Shown: positions 1 through 9,082 of the stretch, one piece after another
Position numbering within the stretch: the stretch's first letter is position 1
Layout of the letters: each line of letters starts with the position of its first letter
DNA from: Bdellovibrionales bacterium GWB1_55_8
Lineage (GTDB): Bacteria > Bdellovibrionota > UBA1018
DNA length: 41,079 nt
Assembly: GCA_001769835.1 (NCBI GenBank)
Contig: MEPR01000070.1
Coordinates: 66,353-107,431, forward strand
Reading direction: 5' to 3'
Position numbers and translations under genes: made by a program
The notes under the pieces: model-generated
What the model was told of the DNA's origin: nothing
Databases searched by the model: none
What the model saw: the letters and a program-made list of their open reading frames with translations, nothing else

Positions 1-145
1 TAGAACCGCTAAGAGCCGGCTGGCTCCTTTCCCGTGAAATACCCCAGGGTCGATCTTCATTAATATTATTATATTAATTTAGTCTGGTATTGGCAATTAT
101 GGGATTAGTGCTTAAATAACAGCAAATTAGATAGGGTCCGGCATA

Positions 146-1009
146 TCAGGCTGCTTTGTCGATCCCTGGCGTACGCTTAAGCGGGCGACTGAACGGAATG
201 ACTTGTGCCAGGGGCGCGATTTCAGGAGTCCACCCTTTTCCTGTCAGTAGCGCACGATAAAACCAATTCGCGAAATCCCTGAAGCTCTGGTGAGCAGCCG
301 GTGACTGTGCGCCGAGCAGCCGCATCCCCCCCGTTATCCGGGCAAACTCTTTTCGTGATGAGGGCGTGTGGACAAACTCCAGTCCATATCCTCGCATTCC
401 TTTCCAGCGCCGATGCACCACTTTCGTATGAACAGAAATAGCGCGACGAAAAAGAAAGAAGTGGAGTTCGAACTCCTGGTCGGGCTGAAGCTTTTTTGAA
501 GCTCTTATGAAGGCGCCGCCTTCAGAGAGATTGGTGATCGTGCATTTCATTTCACCGGCGGCTGATTTGAGCACGGCGGGAGTGTGAATTTCGTAGCGTG
601 GCTTGGATTCCCACCATCGGATGCGCGCATTGAAGTAGGTCGTGCGCACTGCCGGAATCAGGAAATAGCTGACGAGCCCGACATTGGTCACTGTAAGTGC
701 AAGGGCGAGCGGTAACGAAAAATGATGAGGGACATTCCACCAGGTCATCAAATCCGAGTAGGTTTGGAATGCTGTGACGGTTAAAAAGACCGGATAGCTC
801 CAGGGTCTCACCATATAGATTGCGATGCCCGCGATCGGATAGGGAAGCAGCACGATGGCAACGTTCGTCCAGGAGGCCATGCTGAACCAGCGCACCAGGT
901 AATCGGTATAGTCCATCTTCAGCAACGCAGCCACGAGCATTGTGCTGAAAACAGGTCCAAGTAAGTGGAGAGCAGCCAGTATCACCAAGGGCCACGGGCG
1001 CGTTCGCAT
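146..1009 (-). CDS. Membrane protein with C-terminal PilZ domain
   Basis: 287 aa ORF with several N-terminal TM segments; C-terminal half has a PilZ-like pattern (KPRYEIHTPAVLK...CTITNLSEGGAFIRA...GYGLEFV). Confidence 0.8.
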   Translation of the reverse strand: MRTRPWPLVILAALHLLGPVFSTMLVAALLKMDYTDYLVRWFSMASWTNVAIVLLPYPIAGIAIYMVRPWSYPVFLTVTAFQTYSDLMTWWNVPHHFSLPLALALTVTNVGLVSYFLIPAVRTTYFNARIRWWESKPRYEIHTPAVLKSAAGEMKCTITNLSEGGAFIRASKKLQPDQEFELHFFLFRRAISVHTKVVHRRWKGMRGYGLEFVHTPSSRKEFARITGGMRLLGAQSPAAHQSFRDFANWFYRALLTGKGWTPEIAPLAQVIPFSRPLKRTPGIDKAA

Positions 1010-1052
1010 GCCTACCGTTCGGCCCTAAAGAACGAGTGCTTAAGTTAAGTGA

Positions 1053-1081
1053 TTTACAAGGCAACGAGCCCTTTTTAGAGT
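1053..1081 (+). promoter_or_regulatory. Candidate sigma70-like promoter on + strand between two minus-strand genes
   Basis: TTTACA (1053-1058), 17-nt spacer, TAGAGT (1076-1081). Confidence 0.3.
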
Positions 1082-1125
1082 GGCTGTGCTATCCTCGCGT
1101 TATGCACAGAGTTTCCGCTCGCGAC

Positions 1126-1144
1126 CGATGGTTCATCGTTTTTT
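1126..1144 (+). terminator. Rho-independent terminator-like hairpin on + strand
   Basis: CGATG-GTT-CATCG followed by TTTTTT; no + strand gene is annotated upstream. Confidence 0.5.
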
Positions 1145-1998
1145 CATGGAGAGGCTAAGTCAGCCTTTTGCGAGGTGACGGTATGGCCCATGAAGATCTG
1201 GGCAAGTTGGTCGAAGTACTCGCATTGGTCTGTGGTGAAGTAAGTGGTCGATCCATTTTGTGAAAGCTGAGCCGCCATTTCGGAGTGACGCCCGAGGTAA
1301 TCTTTCAAGCTTGCGGACACGATCTCGCCCTGAGTGGCGATTTTGACGTCCGAAGGTACGACCTTACGGATTGCCGGCAAAAGTAACGGGTAATGCGTAC
1401 AGGCCAGAAGAAGAGAATCGATTTTCCGGGACGGTGAGCGTTGGTGCTGAGCAAGGGTTTCCTGCCAGTATTTGGAAATATAATGTTCGACTCCAGGTCC
1501 GCTGAGTTCTCCGGCCTCGATCAAAGGCACGAGCAGAGGGCAGGGGGTTTGAATCAGTTCTGTGCCCGGTGCGTATTTCTGCGCTTCGAGAACGAAGCTG
1601 TCTGACTTGACCGTGCCCGGTGTCGCCCAGACAGCCATTGAATGCGAAGCGCTGAGCCTCGCCATCTGTTCCACGGTCGGCCGAATAACGCCAAGCACAC
1701 GCAAGCCTGGATCGGTCTGCTGTCTTTTCAGAAGCCAGGTTTGCTGAATCGATCGCAGTGCTCGTGCCGAAGCCGTATTGCAGGCGATGATCACCAGCCG
1801 ACAACCGCGATCGATCAGAAATTCCACGCCTTCGGTGGTGAATCTGAGTACGGTATCGAATGAGCGGTTCCCGTAAGGCGTACGGGCATTATCACCGAGG
1901 TATTCATAATCAAACTGGGGAAGTGCTTTTTGGATGCACTTGAAAAGGGTGAGGCCCCCAAAGCCCGAATCGAATATACCGATCTTGTCGTATTTCAC
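1144..1998 (-). CDS. murI: Glutamate racemase
   Basis: IGIFDSGFGGLTL, YLGDNARTPYGNRS, IIACNTASA and LLACTHYPLL are typical MurI motifs. Confidence 0.95.
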   Translation of the reverse strand: MKYDKIGIFDSGFGGLTLFKCIQKALPQFDYEYLGDNARTPYGNRSFDTVLRFTTEGVEFLIDRGCRLVIIACNTASARALRSIQQTWLLKRQQTDPGLRVLGVIRPTVEQMARLSASHSMAVWATPGTVKSDSFVLEAQKYAPGTELIQTPCPLLVPLIEAGELSGPGVEHYISKYWQETLAQHQRSPSRKIDSLLLACTHYPLLLPAIRKVVPSDVKIATQGEIVSASLKDYLGRHSEMAAQLSQNGSTTYFTTDQCEYFDQLAQIFMGHTVTSQKADLASP

Positions 1999-2017
1999 TC
2001 AAACGTCCGGGACAAAG

Positions 2018-3559
2018 CTATTTGCCCTTCTTTTTATCTTTCTTGTCTTTGTTCTCGAGTGCGCCCTTCAGCGCGGCACCAAAAGCACCGCCGAAGCTAC
2101 CACCCAGCGTGCCAAGGGAACCGCTTGACTGCTGAACGTGTTTTTTCCAGTCTTCCGCGTTCGGATCACCGGGAACATCGAAGGAAATCCGCCGCTCCTC
2201 AAGTCTGAGTTCGCCGATCTGGACCGTGACGTCATCACCGATCTTGAGCTTTTCAAAAGGGAATTCCGCATTCTCCATCGCCTTGGATTTCGGAAGGAGA
2301 CCCGTCACGCCGTCATCAATCCTGATGAAGAGGCCGTAAGGCTCACGTCTTTCGAGCTTGCCTGTAACGATCGTTCCGACCGGGAATTTATAAGAAACCA
2401 TGGCCCAGGGATCCCCGCCGGCATCTTTCAACGAGAGCGAAATGCGGTGAGTCTCGGGATTCACGTCCTTGATCATTACGGTGACGCGTTCGCCTTCCTT
2501 GACCAGTTCATCTGACCGGACAACGCGGCGACCATAGCTCATTTCGGACATCGGAATCAAACCCTCGACGCCGGGCGCGAGTTCCACGAATGCTCCGAAC
2601 TTCACGCAACGGGTGACCTTGCCCTCGATCGTTTGTCCGGCTTCGATCTTCGAGGGAAGACTTGACCACGGTTCTGTTCCGGCCTGCTTGATGGAAAGTG
2701 AAATCTTGAGGCGTCCTTCTTCAGAGTTTTCCATCTTAAGAAGTTTGACCGTCACACCCTGGCCGACATGCAGGACTTCATGCGGATCGTTCACGCGGGA
2801 CCAGGCGATTTCGGAAACGTGTACGAGTCCGTCCACGTCCGGCGCCACGGAAACAAACGCACCGAATTTCTCGATTCGTGTGACCGTGCCGTTCAGAACG
2901 TCGCCTTCCTTGTGCTCTTCGGCGAATGATCCCTCGGTTTCGCCACGCTGCTCTTCCAGGAGTTTTCGGCGGGACACGACGATGTTGCGACCACCCTCGG
3001 CGAACTTGGTGATCATGAATTCGAATTTCTTTCCAATGTACTCTTCGCCGCCCTCGATTCGCCGGGTATCCATCTGGCTGATCGGGCAGAAGGCGATCTT
3101 ATTGCCCATGAGAGTGACCCGGAATCCGCCTTTGCAGATTTCGGCAACACGACCTTCGACCGGCAGCATCATGTCAGCCGCATCCTCAAGGTCGTCGGCG
3201 AGATTTTTGGCTGTTTTCTTGGTGGAAACGGAAATCTCCGGACCGCGGATCTGAGTGACGTACACCTCCACCGTGTCGCCCACTTGGTAGGGAACCTTGC
3301 CGTCCGCATCGAGCAGGTCTTGCCGCTTCATCATTGCGTCATTCGCGCCGCCCGTAGAGACAAAAACGTCTTCTTTGCCCAGCACCAGGATCTTGCCTTG
3401 GATTTTGTCACCGACCGACAGCTTTTTCTGCGGCTTGCTGAACGATTCGGCGAGCATCTGAGCAAACTCGTCGGACCGGGCTTTTTTCGCCGGCTCGTTT
3501 TCGAAATCGTCGTTTTCGTTATGATTGTTCTCGTTGGTCATAGGGGGGTAGTTTTGCAC
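2018..3559 (-). CDS. S1 RNA-binding domain protein (five S1-like repeats, ribosomal protein S1-like)
   Basis: Repeated S1 patterns: GDVLNGTVTRIEKFGAFVSVAPDVDGLVHVSEIAW, GQTIEGKVTRCVKFGAFVELAPGVEGLIPMSEM, VGTIVTGKLERREPYGLFIRIDDGVTGLLPKS and two more divergent N-terminal ones; Lys-rich tail. Confidence 0.85.
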   Translation of the reverse strand: MQNYPPMTNENNHNENDDFENEPAKKARSDEFAQMLAESFSKPQKKLSVGDKIQGKILVLGKEDVFVSTGGANDAMMKRQDLLDADGKVPYQVGDTVEVYVTQIRGPEISVSTKKTAKNLADDLEDAADMMLPVEGRVAEICKGGFRVTLMGNKIAFCPISQMDTRRIEGGEEYIGKKFEFMITKFAEGGRNIVVSRRKLLEEQRGETEGSFAEEHKEGDVLNGTVTRIEKFGAFVSVAPDVDGLVHVSEIAWSRVNDPHEVLHVGQGVTVKLLKMENSEEGRLKISLSIKQAGTEPWSSLPSKIEAGQTIEGKVTRCVKFGAFVELAPGVEGLIPMSEMSYGRRVVRSDELVKEGERVTVMIKDVNPETHRISLSLKDAGGDPWAMVSYKFPVGTIVTGKLERREPYGLFIRIDDGVTGLLPKSKAMENAEFPFEKLKIGDDVTVQIGELRLEERRISFDVPGDPNAEDWKKHVQQSSGSLGTLGGSFGGAFGAALKGALENKDKKDKKKGK

Positions 3560-3621
3560 CGTTCTGGTGATTTCGACAACCGAATTACGGGCGAATTGTC
3601 CAGATAGGGTGGTGGCTTCTC

Positions 3622-4230
3622 CTAGAGATAAGGCAAAATGTCCGATTCAGCCGGCTCTTCTTCTGATGGACCGCTGACGTAGCACATGCTCCATGGAAGG
3701 TAGGCAAACGGGTTACAGATGCTCAAAGTGGCATCGTCGGGATCAGCAATGATGCGGGACATGAATTCGTCCAGCGTCTGTGGGCGATCGGGGTTCACGG
3801 CTGGGTCCAGGACAAAAACCCGCCCTTCTGCCGCGACGATGGGGACGACGTGGTACCACCAGCCCGCGGCGTGGTTCACCGTGGAGACGTAAAGAGGTCC
3901 GAAAACGAAAAGTTTGGCGGGACGGCGTAATCCGGCATTTTCGAGTAGCCCTGAAGCCAGTGCTGCGCGTGGCCAGCACCCGTCGCCGATATTGTTCCAG
4001 GGAATCGGGCGAAGCTCTGACCCGACTTTAAGAATCGCCGCATCGCGAATCATTCGAAACCCCTGCTCAACCGATGACAGGTCTTTCCACTCCGGAACCA
4101 GGTGGAATTGCAGCTCGCCGAGAGGCACGCTCACGCTTATGGCCGTCATTTCGGAAGGTTCGACAGCCCGTGCGGATGTGCCAAACAGCAGCCACGACAA
4201 GGCTATGAGGATGACTCGTGTCATGAGCAC
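3622..4230 (-). CDS. Secreted protein-glutamine glutaminase (deamidase)-like protein
   Basis: N-terminal signal peptide (VILIALSWLLFGTSARA); Cys-His-Asp pattern GDGCWPRA...GWWYHVVPIV...VLDPAVN resembling the protein glutaminase domain. Confidence 0.6.
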   Translation of the reverse strand: MLMTRVILIALSWLLFGTSARAVEPSEMTAISVSVPLGELQFHLVPEWKDLSSVEQGFRMIRDAAILKVGSELRPIPWNNIGDGCWPRAALASGLLENAGLRRPAKLFVFGPLYVSTVNHAAGWWYHVVPIVAAEGRVFVLDPAVNPDRPQTLDEFMSRIIADPDDATLSICNPFAYLPWSMCYVSGPSEEEPAESDILPYL

Positions 4231-4267
4231 AAGAAACGATCAAGAATCGTACCGTGTCACTGCACGT

Positions 4268-5566
4268 TCAAAACTCTGCTGAAGGTTTCAGACAGGGCTG
4301 GGCAGTCAGTGAGGGGCGCACTCCCTCTGTGCCAGGGCGTACGCCCTCGGTCCCCGGTCGCACTCCTTCTGTTCCTGGTTTCAGGCGGTTGCCGAGGTAA
4401 TCATCAAGCTCGCCGTTTGCTAAGGCGCGTTCAAAAAGTTCGCATGAAGAAGATTTCCTCCGTACCGGGCTGGAAGGATTTGACAGTTCCGATACGAAAC
4501 GTTTCCGCTTTTTTGGATCCAAACTCGAGTGGTATCGGTTCTCCTTGAACCAAAGCTCCATCGGCTCCACTTCCGTGTGATGCGCGCTCAGAAAGTCGGA
4601 CAGGGTCCTGAAGCTCATCTCCGAAAGACGCGGAGCCACGCCGTCGAAATAGGTTTTTTCAACCACTCGAAAAATGTTTCGGTATTCGGAAACCATCTGA
4701 TACTCGACCAGCGTTTTTCTGATGAATCCAATAAAGGACAAGGCATGTTTGAAGCCACCCTCATCCAGCGGAATGGCTGTCCAGATCTTGTTGAGGTTGC
4801 CGTTTTTCGAGTAAAGATTGTTGTCACTCTCAAATGTAAAAGGGTGAACGGTCTCCATGACTCCCTGAAAGGGGTTCCATTGCCATCGTCGATGGTAAGT
4901 GAGTTCAGTGGTCACACGCAAGCCGGCATAGGCTCCGTGAAGCGAGGCCAGGGATTCATCAAGAAGGATCGAGTCCCGCATCCGAAGCATTGTTCGGGAC
5001 AAGTTAAAAAGCTTATCGCGCAACAAATGATCCAGTTCATGGATTAAGGTCACCCCAAGATTCACGGGAGTTTGAAAAGGCTCGAAGAAAATTCGGGTCT
5101 CTGAACAGTCATAAGCGCCCAGAATGTCCTTCAGCCAGAGACCTCCCAGTTCCGCCCGCATTTCGGCGGTGACGGGTTCCAAAAGGTTTGCATTTGCCAG
5201 GGCGGAAAGGGCGGCGGCGTAGTCATTCTGAAAGCGATCACGTCCGACCAGATACACGGCTCCGACCGCATAAAGCCGGGCTAGAGGCTTGAAGCAGATA
5301 GGACGGCTCTGCTGTGCGGTTTGTAAGCTGATGAATATCTTCTTCTGGATATTCTTTGCGGTGCGCGCCCGGTTTCGTTCGCCCGCACGATCATATTCCG
5401 CCAGGAGGTTGCTCATCGTGGAAATTTCAACCTGGCATTCAGCGGGCGTAGACAGCGCCTTCAACTGCTCGACCAGCTCCTGTTCATGAAAGGATGCGAT
5501 CACCGCGGTGGCCGATCCCAGTAGTACAAGAAGCGGTATTAGAAGCGATATCAGATGTTTTTTCAT
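4268..5566 (-). CDS. Secreted/membrane-anchored HExxH protein with C-terminal PGTEGVR repeats
   Basis: 432 aa; N-terminal hydrophobic segment; TLIHELDHLL metallopeptidase-like motif followed by LLDESLASL; start overlaps the upstream ORF stop by 4 nt. Confidence 0.6.
   Translation of the reverse strand: MKKHLISLLIPLLVLLGSATAVIASFHEQELVEQLKALSTPAECQVEISTMSNLLAEYDRAGERNRARTAKNIQKKIFISLQTAQQSRPICFKPLARLYAVGAVYLVGRDRFQNDYAAALSALANANLLEPVTAEMRAELGGLWLKDILGAYDCSETRIFFEPFQTPVNLGVTLIHELDHLLRDKLFNLSRTMLRMRDSILLDESLASLHGAYAGLRVTTELTYHRRWQWNPFQGVMETVHPFTFESDNNLYSKNGNLNKIWTAIPLDEGGFKHALSFIGFIRKTLVEYQMVSEYRNIFRVVEKTYFDGVAPRLSEMSFRTLSDFLSAHHTEVEPMELWFKENRYHSSLDPKKRKRFVSELSNPSSPVRRKSSSCELFERALANGELDDYLGNRLKPGTEGVRPGTEGVRPGTEGVRPSLTAQPCLKPSAEF
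4316..4378 (-). repeat. Three tandem 21-bp units encoding PGTEGVR
   Basis: Units 4358-4378, 4337-4357 and 4316-4336 (reading minus) each encode PGTEGVR with extensive third-codon-position differences. Confidence 0.9.
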
Positions 5567-6858
5567 GGAAGGATCAGAACCCCTTCCAGCGTGACCTTGC
5601 CTTCGGCTGATCGGATCGTTGCGCCCGTCGTTTTTCTCAAGCGAGTGAAAGTCGTTCTCAGGACTGAGTCATGAAGGTGAGAAGAGTATTTCACGTTCCA
5701 TACTCGTTTCATCAATTCTGCTTTCAAAATGGGTTCCGCTTTCATGATCTGCAGGACCGCCATGGCTTTTTCCTGGAATTCGGTGGTGCGTATCCGAAAC
5801 GGATCAAGCTCGATCACCTGATGTGCAGACAGCAGAACGAGACTCTTGATTTGCTGAGGTGCCGTCAAAGCGGCCTGTGATAAAAAATCAGGCGACGCGG
5901 CTATGGCTACCGCCATCTTGATGGTTTTCGAGGAGGTCGATCCAGGAATCCCTGTTTCTACTTCGTTCAGAAGTGATCGTAACTTTTCGAAACGGGAGGA
6001 ATAGACCTTCAGAGTTCCTTCGAGTGCTTTCCGAAATTCCAGGGAAACTGAAAGATAAAGATCAAGAAACGCCAATCCTGCATAAAGTTCATCGCCCATC
6101 TGTTCGGCCAGCACGAAACAGGCCACAGCGTGAGCGGTGATGTTCTGATCGTTCAGGCGAAGTAAATCGATTTCGGTCCGAAGAAGGGTCAATAGGAGAT
6201 CCCGGCCGCCGCTAGTGGCTTGCTGCAGGTGTTTTCTCAGGGGCATCAGTTGAGCAAAGCCCGCCTGCACTCCGCCCGTCCTTGCTGCGATGCGAGCTTT
6301 CAGTACACCGGCGTAGAAGGCATTGGGCGTTGCAGGAAAGAGGGTCGCAAGCGATGAGATCAGGTCGATATCCTTTCGAGCGCCGGCGAACTGGCCCAAC
6401 TCAAAAAGTGCAAGAGACCGTACCTGTAGCAGGGTCATTCGCGTGACAACTGTGGGATTGAGTGCGAGCCCTTCGTTGCAGAGTTCAAGACTCTTCATCC
6501 AGTCATTGCGATAAGCCGCAAGTCGTGATTGGTCGAGGTAGAGTTCCACTCGCGAATGAACCGCCGTTGCATCGAGCGAGGAGTTCAATTCAGCCAGTTT
6601 TTTTTCAGCATCTTCAAACTGTCCGCGTGAAAGGAGCGTGCGCAGTTCCTGAAAGGGGTCGGCAGGTTCCGTGTAGAGAAGGGCTTCGGCCTTTCTCGCG
6701 TTGTTCTCAGCCGTTCGTGCGAGATAAATCTGGGTGTTATGGTCTACTTCAGAAGGCAGAACTTGGCCTTGAGCCGAAATCACCGTTTCGGTTTTTGTGC
6801 GTGCCTGGGTCTGCTTTTCTAAGCTGGGTTTCTCATTCACCGAAGGTCTTAAACGCAA
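5563..6858 (-). CDS. TPR-like helical protein with C-terminal winged-helix-like segment
   Basis: 431 aa (TTG, or a slightly internal GTG start); helical repeats; C-terminal HDSVLRTTFTRLRKTTGATIRSAEGKVTLEG resembles a wHTH DNA-binding module. Confidence 0.5.
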   Translation of the reverse strand: MRLRPSVNEKPSLEKQTQARTKTETVISAQGQVLPSEVDHNTQIYLARTAENNARKAEALLYTEPADPFQELRTLLSRGQFEDAEKKLAELNSSLDATAVHSRVELYLDQSRLAAYRNDWMKSLELCNEGLALNPTVVTRMTLLQVRSLALFELGQFAGARKDIDLISSLATLFPATPNAFYAGVLKARIAARTGGVQAGFAQLMPLRKHLQQATSGGRDLLLTLLRTEIDLLRLNDQNITAHAVACFVLAEQMGDELYAGLAFLDLYLSVSLEFRKALEGTLKVYSSRFEKLRSLLNEVETGIPGSTSSKTIKMAVAIAASPDFLSQAALTAPQQIKSLVLLSAHQVIELDPFRIRTTEFQEKAMAVLQIMKAEPILKAELMKRVWNVKYSSHLHDSVLRTTFTRLRKTTGATIRSAEGKVTLEGVLILP

Positions 6859-7046
6859 GGCTCATGCCGAGGGTATGTTCCTCGGAAGTGGTGATAACTA
6901 TCGGTTTTCATAAGTGGAAAGGGTGTTATTCCGCTCAAAAGTTCCGCAGCTGTCCACGGGGTTGACAGTTTTGGGCACCGGCCTGTCACGGGCTGTTTCG
7001 TGACGCATGGCGTTGAGGCCTGTAGTTTCGCCTTCAAGGAAAGGAA

Positions 7047-7496
7047 GTGAAACTTATGAAACAGAACAAAACTCGAATTGGAAAATGGTTTGTCATGTCT
7101 CTGCTCCTGCTGAGTTTCTCGGCTCAAGCCGAAGAATTCATCGGAGATACCCTGGTGTGCGAATCGGAATATGAAATTCTTAACACCACGATCACCAACG
7201 TGCCGGGTCCTGGACTCAGCGAGGAAATCAGGCTCAGCGCCGATGGAAAAGGAAACGCGGGGCGCCCTTTGAAGAAGACTGAATACGGGCCCGGTTATTT
7301 TCCTTACTACAGCGGGAATGGCCAATTGAGTATCACGGTTGTCACGGAGGATCTCCAGCGCGTCAGTGCATATGGAGTTCTCTCGTATCAGAACGAGGTG
7401 AGGCTTCAGTTCTCCATGACCCCTGACAAGAACAAAAGAGAGATCGTCATTCTGCAGATTCGTTGTGTCCTCCAGAAAACGGGAGGTGCCCAATGA
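7047..7496 (+). CDS. Secreted hypothetical protein
   Basis: Signal peptide WFVMSLLLLSFSAQAEE; purine-rich RBS upstream; start could be ATG at 7056. Confidence 0.7.
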   Translation: MKLMKQNKTRIGKWFVMSLLLLSFSAQAEEFIGDTLVCESEYEILNTTITNVPGPGLSEEIRLSADGKGNAGRPLKKTEYGPGYFPYYSGNGQLSITVVTEDLQRVSAYGVLSYQNEVRLQFSMTPDKNKREIVILQIRCVLQKTGGAQ

Positions 7497-7924
7497 AAAC
7501 AAAAAAGTTCTTCGTTTTGCCGATAATATTGGCAGCCGTCATTTCCTCCTCGTCCTACGCGAGCGAGACTCCGGATAAAACTCCGGCAGAAATCTGTCTG
7601 GAACAGATTTTAAAGGCGCAGGAGCTTATTGGAAGTGAGTCTGATTCTCCGCTTACACGGAAAGTCATTCCATTGGTCCAATCCTCCAGCGAAATGTTCT
7701 CCACGCTGAATCGTTCGTTGACGAAATTGGAAAACGATCTTTTGAATAGCGGTCGAAGAGAGGTGTTGATAGATGTTCGGGATTCGGCCGAAACTTTTCA
7801 TCTTATGGCCGGCGGTGCTGACTCCGGTCAGACTTTCACGAGAATTGCGAAGATGCAGCTTTATCTCGTTTCGCTCACCTTATCCGTGGCAAAAACGAAC
7901 TGCGAGAATGCGTTGGGCTTTTAA
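7493..7924 (+). CDS. Secreted hypothetical protein, translationally coupled to upstream ORF
   Basis: ATG at 7493 overlaps the upstream TGA (7494-7496); GGGAGGTG RBS; signal peptide KKFFVLPIILAAVISSSSYA. Confidence 0.7.
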   Translation: MKTKKFFVLPIILAAVISSSSYASETPDKTPAEICLEQILKAQELIGSESDSPLTRKVIPLVQSSSEMFSTLNRSLTKLENDLLNSGRREVLIDVRDSAETFHLMAGGADSGQTFTRIAKMQLYLVSLTLSVAKTNCENALGF

Positions 7925-7947
7925 ATGAGCCGCTTCCGCTCTTCAAC

Positions 7948-9036
7948 CTATTGCTCATGCTCATGCAGGTGGTGAATGTCGGGGAAATGACGGTGCTGAT
8001 GGGTTTCCGCAACATGCCGATGCTTATGGTTATGCGTGGTTCCCGGGGGATCGTCGGCATCATGGGCGTGTTGATGATGTTCGTCGTGGGCATGTTCGTG
8101 ACTGTGTTCCAAAGCGGGGTGACTGTGCTCATGGAGGTGTTCCTCACTTAAATGGCACATCACCCCGAAGCCCATCAATACGAGTGCAAGAATGAAAGGA
8201 ATGGAAACGGCTTCACCCAGGACGAGAACGGATAAAATAGCCCCGACAAAGGGAGCCGTCGAGAACACCGCTCCGGTTCTGGCAGTTCCGATGGTTCCGA
8301 GTGAGATGATAAACGCAACGAGGCTCACGCCGATGCCCAGAAAACCGAGCAGTCCGGCCTGAAGGATCTGGATATTCAGGCCGAACCTTTCACCGATGAG
8401 AAAACCTAAAGCGAGGTTTGACGACCCCGCGATAACCCCTTTGATCGAGGCGGTGAGTACCGGATTGAGGTGGGCAATGTTTCTCGTGACATTGTTGTCA
8501 ATGCCCCAGGACAGACACGCAAGAGCGATCAATGAAACGCCTGTGAGGCTGTCCTGCCCGCCGCTAGCCTGAGCGCTCCAGGAGAGAATCACGCAGCCTG
8601 AAATAATGAACAGCATGCCCCAGACAATCTTCTTTTCGAAATGCTCTTTGAAAACAAACCAGGCTATCAGCGAGGTCAGAACGGATTCAAGGTTGAGTAG
8701 CAGCGAGGCGGTTGATCCCCGGATGCTGAGCAGGCCATAGGTCAAGAAGGCAGGGCCGAGAATGCCGCCGAACAAAGTGGCGGCAAAAAGCCATTTTCCG
8801 TCTTTTGGTTTGATGTGTGCGAGGGACGGAAGAAGCTCCTTCTTCGCCAGCAGGATGGCGAGCATCCCGATACCGGCAAAAAAGTACAGGATTCCAGCCG
8901 TACTCTGAGGCGGGAGGTTGTGTACCAGGAGTTTCGTCCCAGGGGCGATGCAGCCAAAGAAGAACGCGGCTATGAAAGCAGCGCGATAGTTCTTCAGGGC
9001 AAAAGCAAATCCGCCTTTCATCCGGAGTTCACGCAT
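7948..9036 (-). CDS. DMT-superfamily (EamA) transporter with long His-rich C-terminal tail
   Basis: About ten TM segments in two EamA-like halves; tail HLSEEHLHEHSHPALEHSHEHAHDEHHQHAHDADD...HNHKHRH...HQHRHFPDIHHLHEHEQ. Confidence 0.85.
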   Translation of the reverse strand: MRELRMKGGFAFALKNYRAAFIAAFFFGCIAPGTKLLVHNLPPQSTAGILYFFAGIGMLAILLAKKELLPSLAHIKPKDGKWLFAATLFGGILGPAFLTYGLLSIRGSTASLLLNLESVLTSLIAWFVFKEHFEKKIVWGMLFIISGCVILSWSAQASGGQDSLTGVSLIALACLSWGIDNNVTRNIAHLNPVLTASIKGVIAGSSNLALGFLIGERFGLNIQILQAGLLGFLGIGVSLVAFIISLGTIGTARTGAVFSTAPFVGAILSVLVLGEAVSIPFILALVLMGFGVMCHLSEEHLHEHSHPALEHSHEHAHDEHHQHAHDADDPPGTTHNHKHRHVAETHQHRHFPDIHHLHEHEQ

Positions 9037-9082
9037 CCAAACTAAGTTGCCCGCAGGCAGGTTTCAGGTCAAGGCGAGAGTG

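Noticed and set aside
12-25. GAGCC-GGCT-GGCTC hairpin at window start
   Set aside because: Five-bp stem without a U tract or context; may be chance.
2613-3254. 213-aa + strand ORF inside the S1 gene
   Set aside because: Ser/Arg/Pro-rich shadow of a clearly assigned S1-domain coding sequence.
6849-7502. 217-aa minus-strand ORF
   Set aside because: Antisense to 7047-7496, which has a signal peptide, RBS and coupling with the next gene.
7951-8151. + strand Met-rich 66-aa ORF (MLMLMQVVNVGEMTVLMGFRNMPMLMVM)
   Set aside because: Antisense shadow of the CAT/CAC His-rich tail of the EamA gene; composition is explained by the opposite strand.
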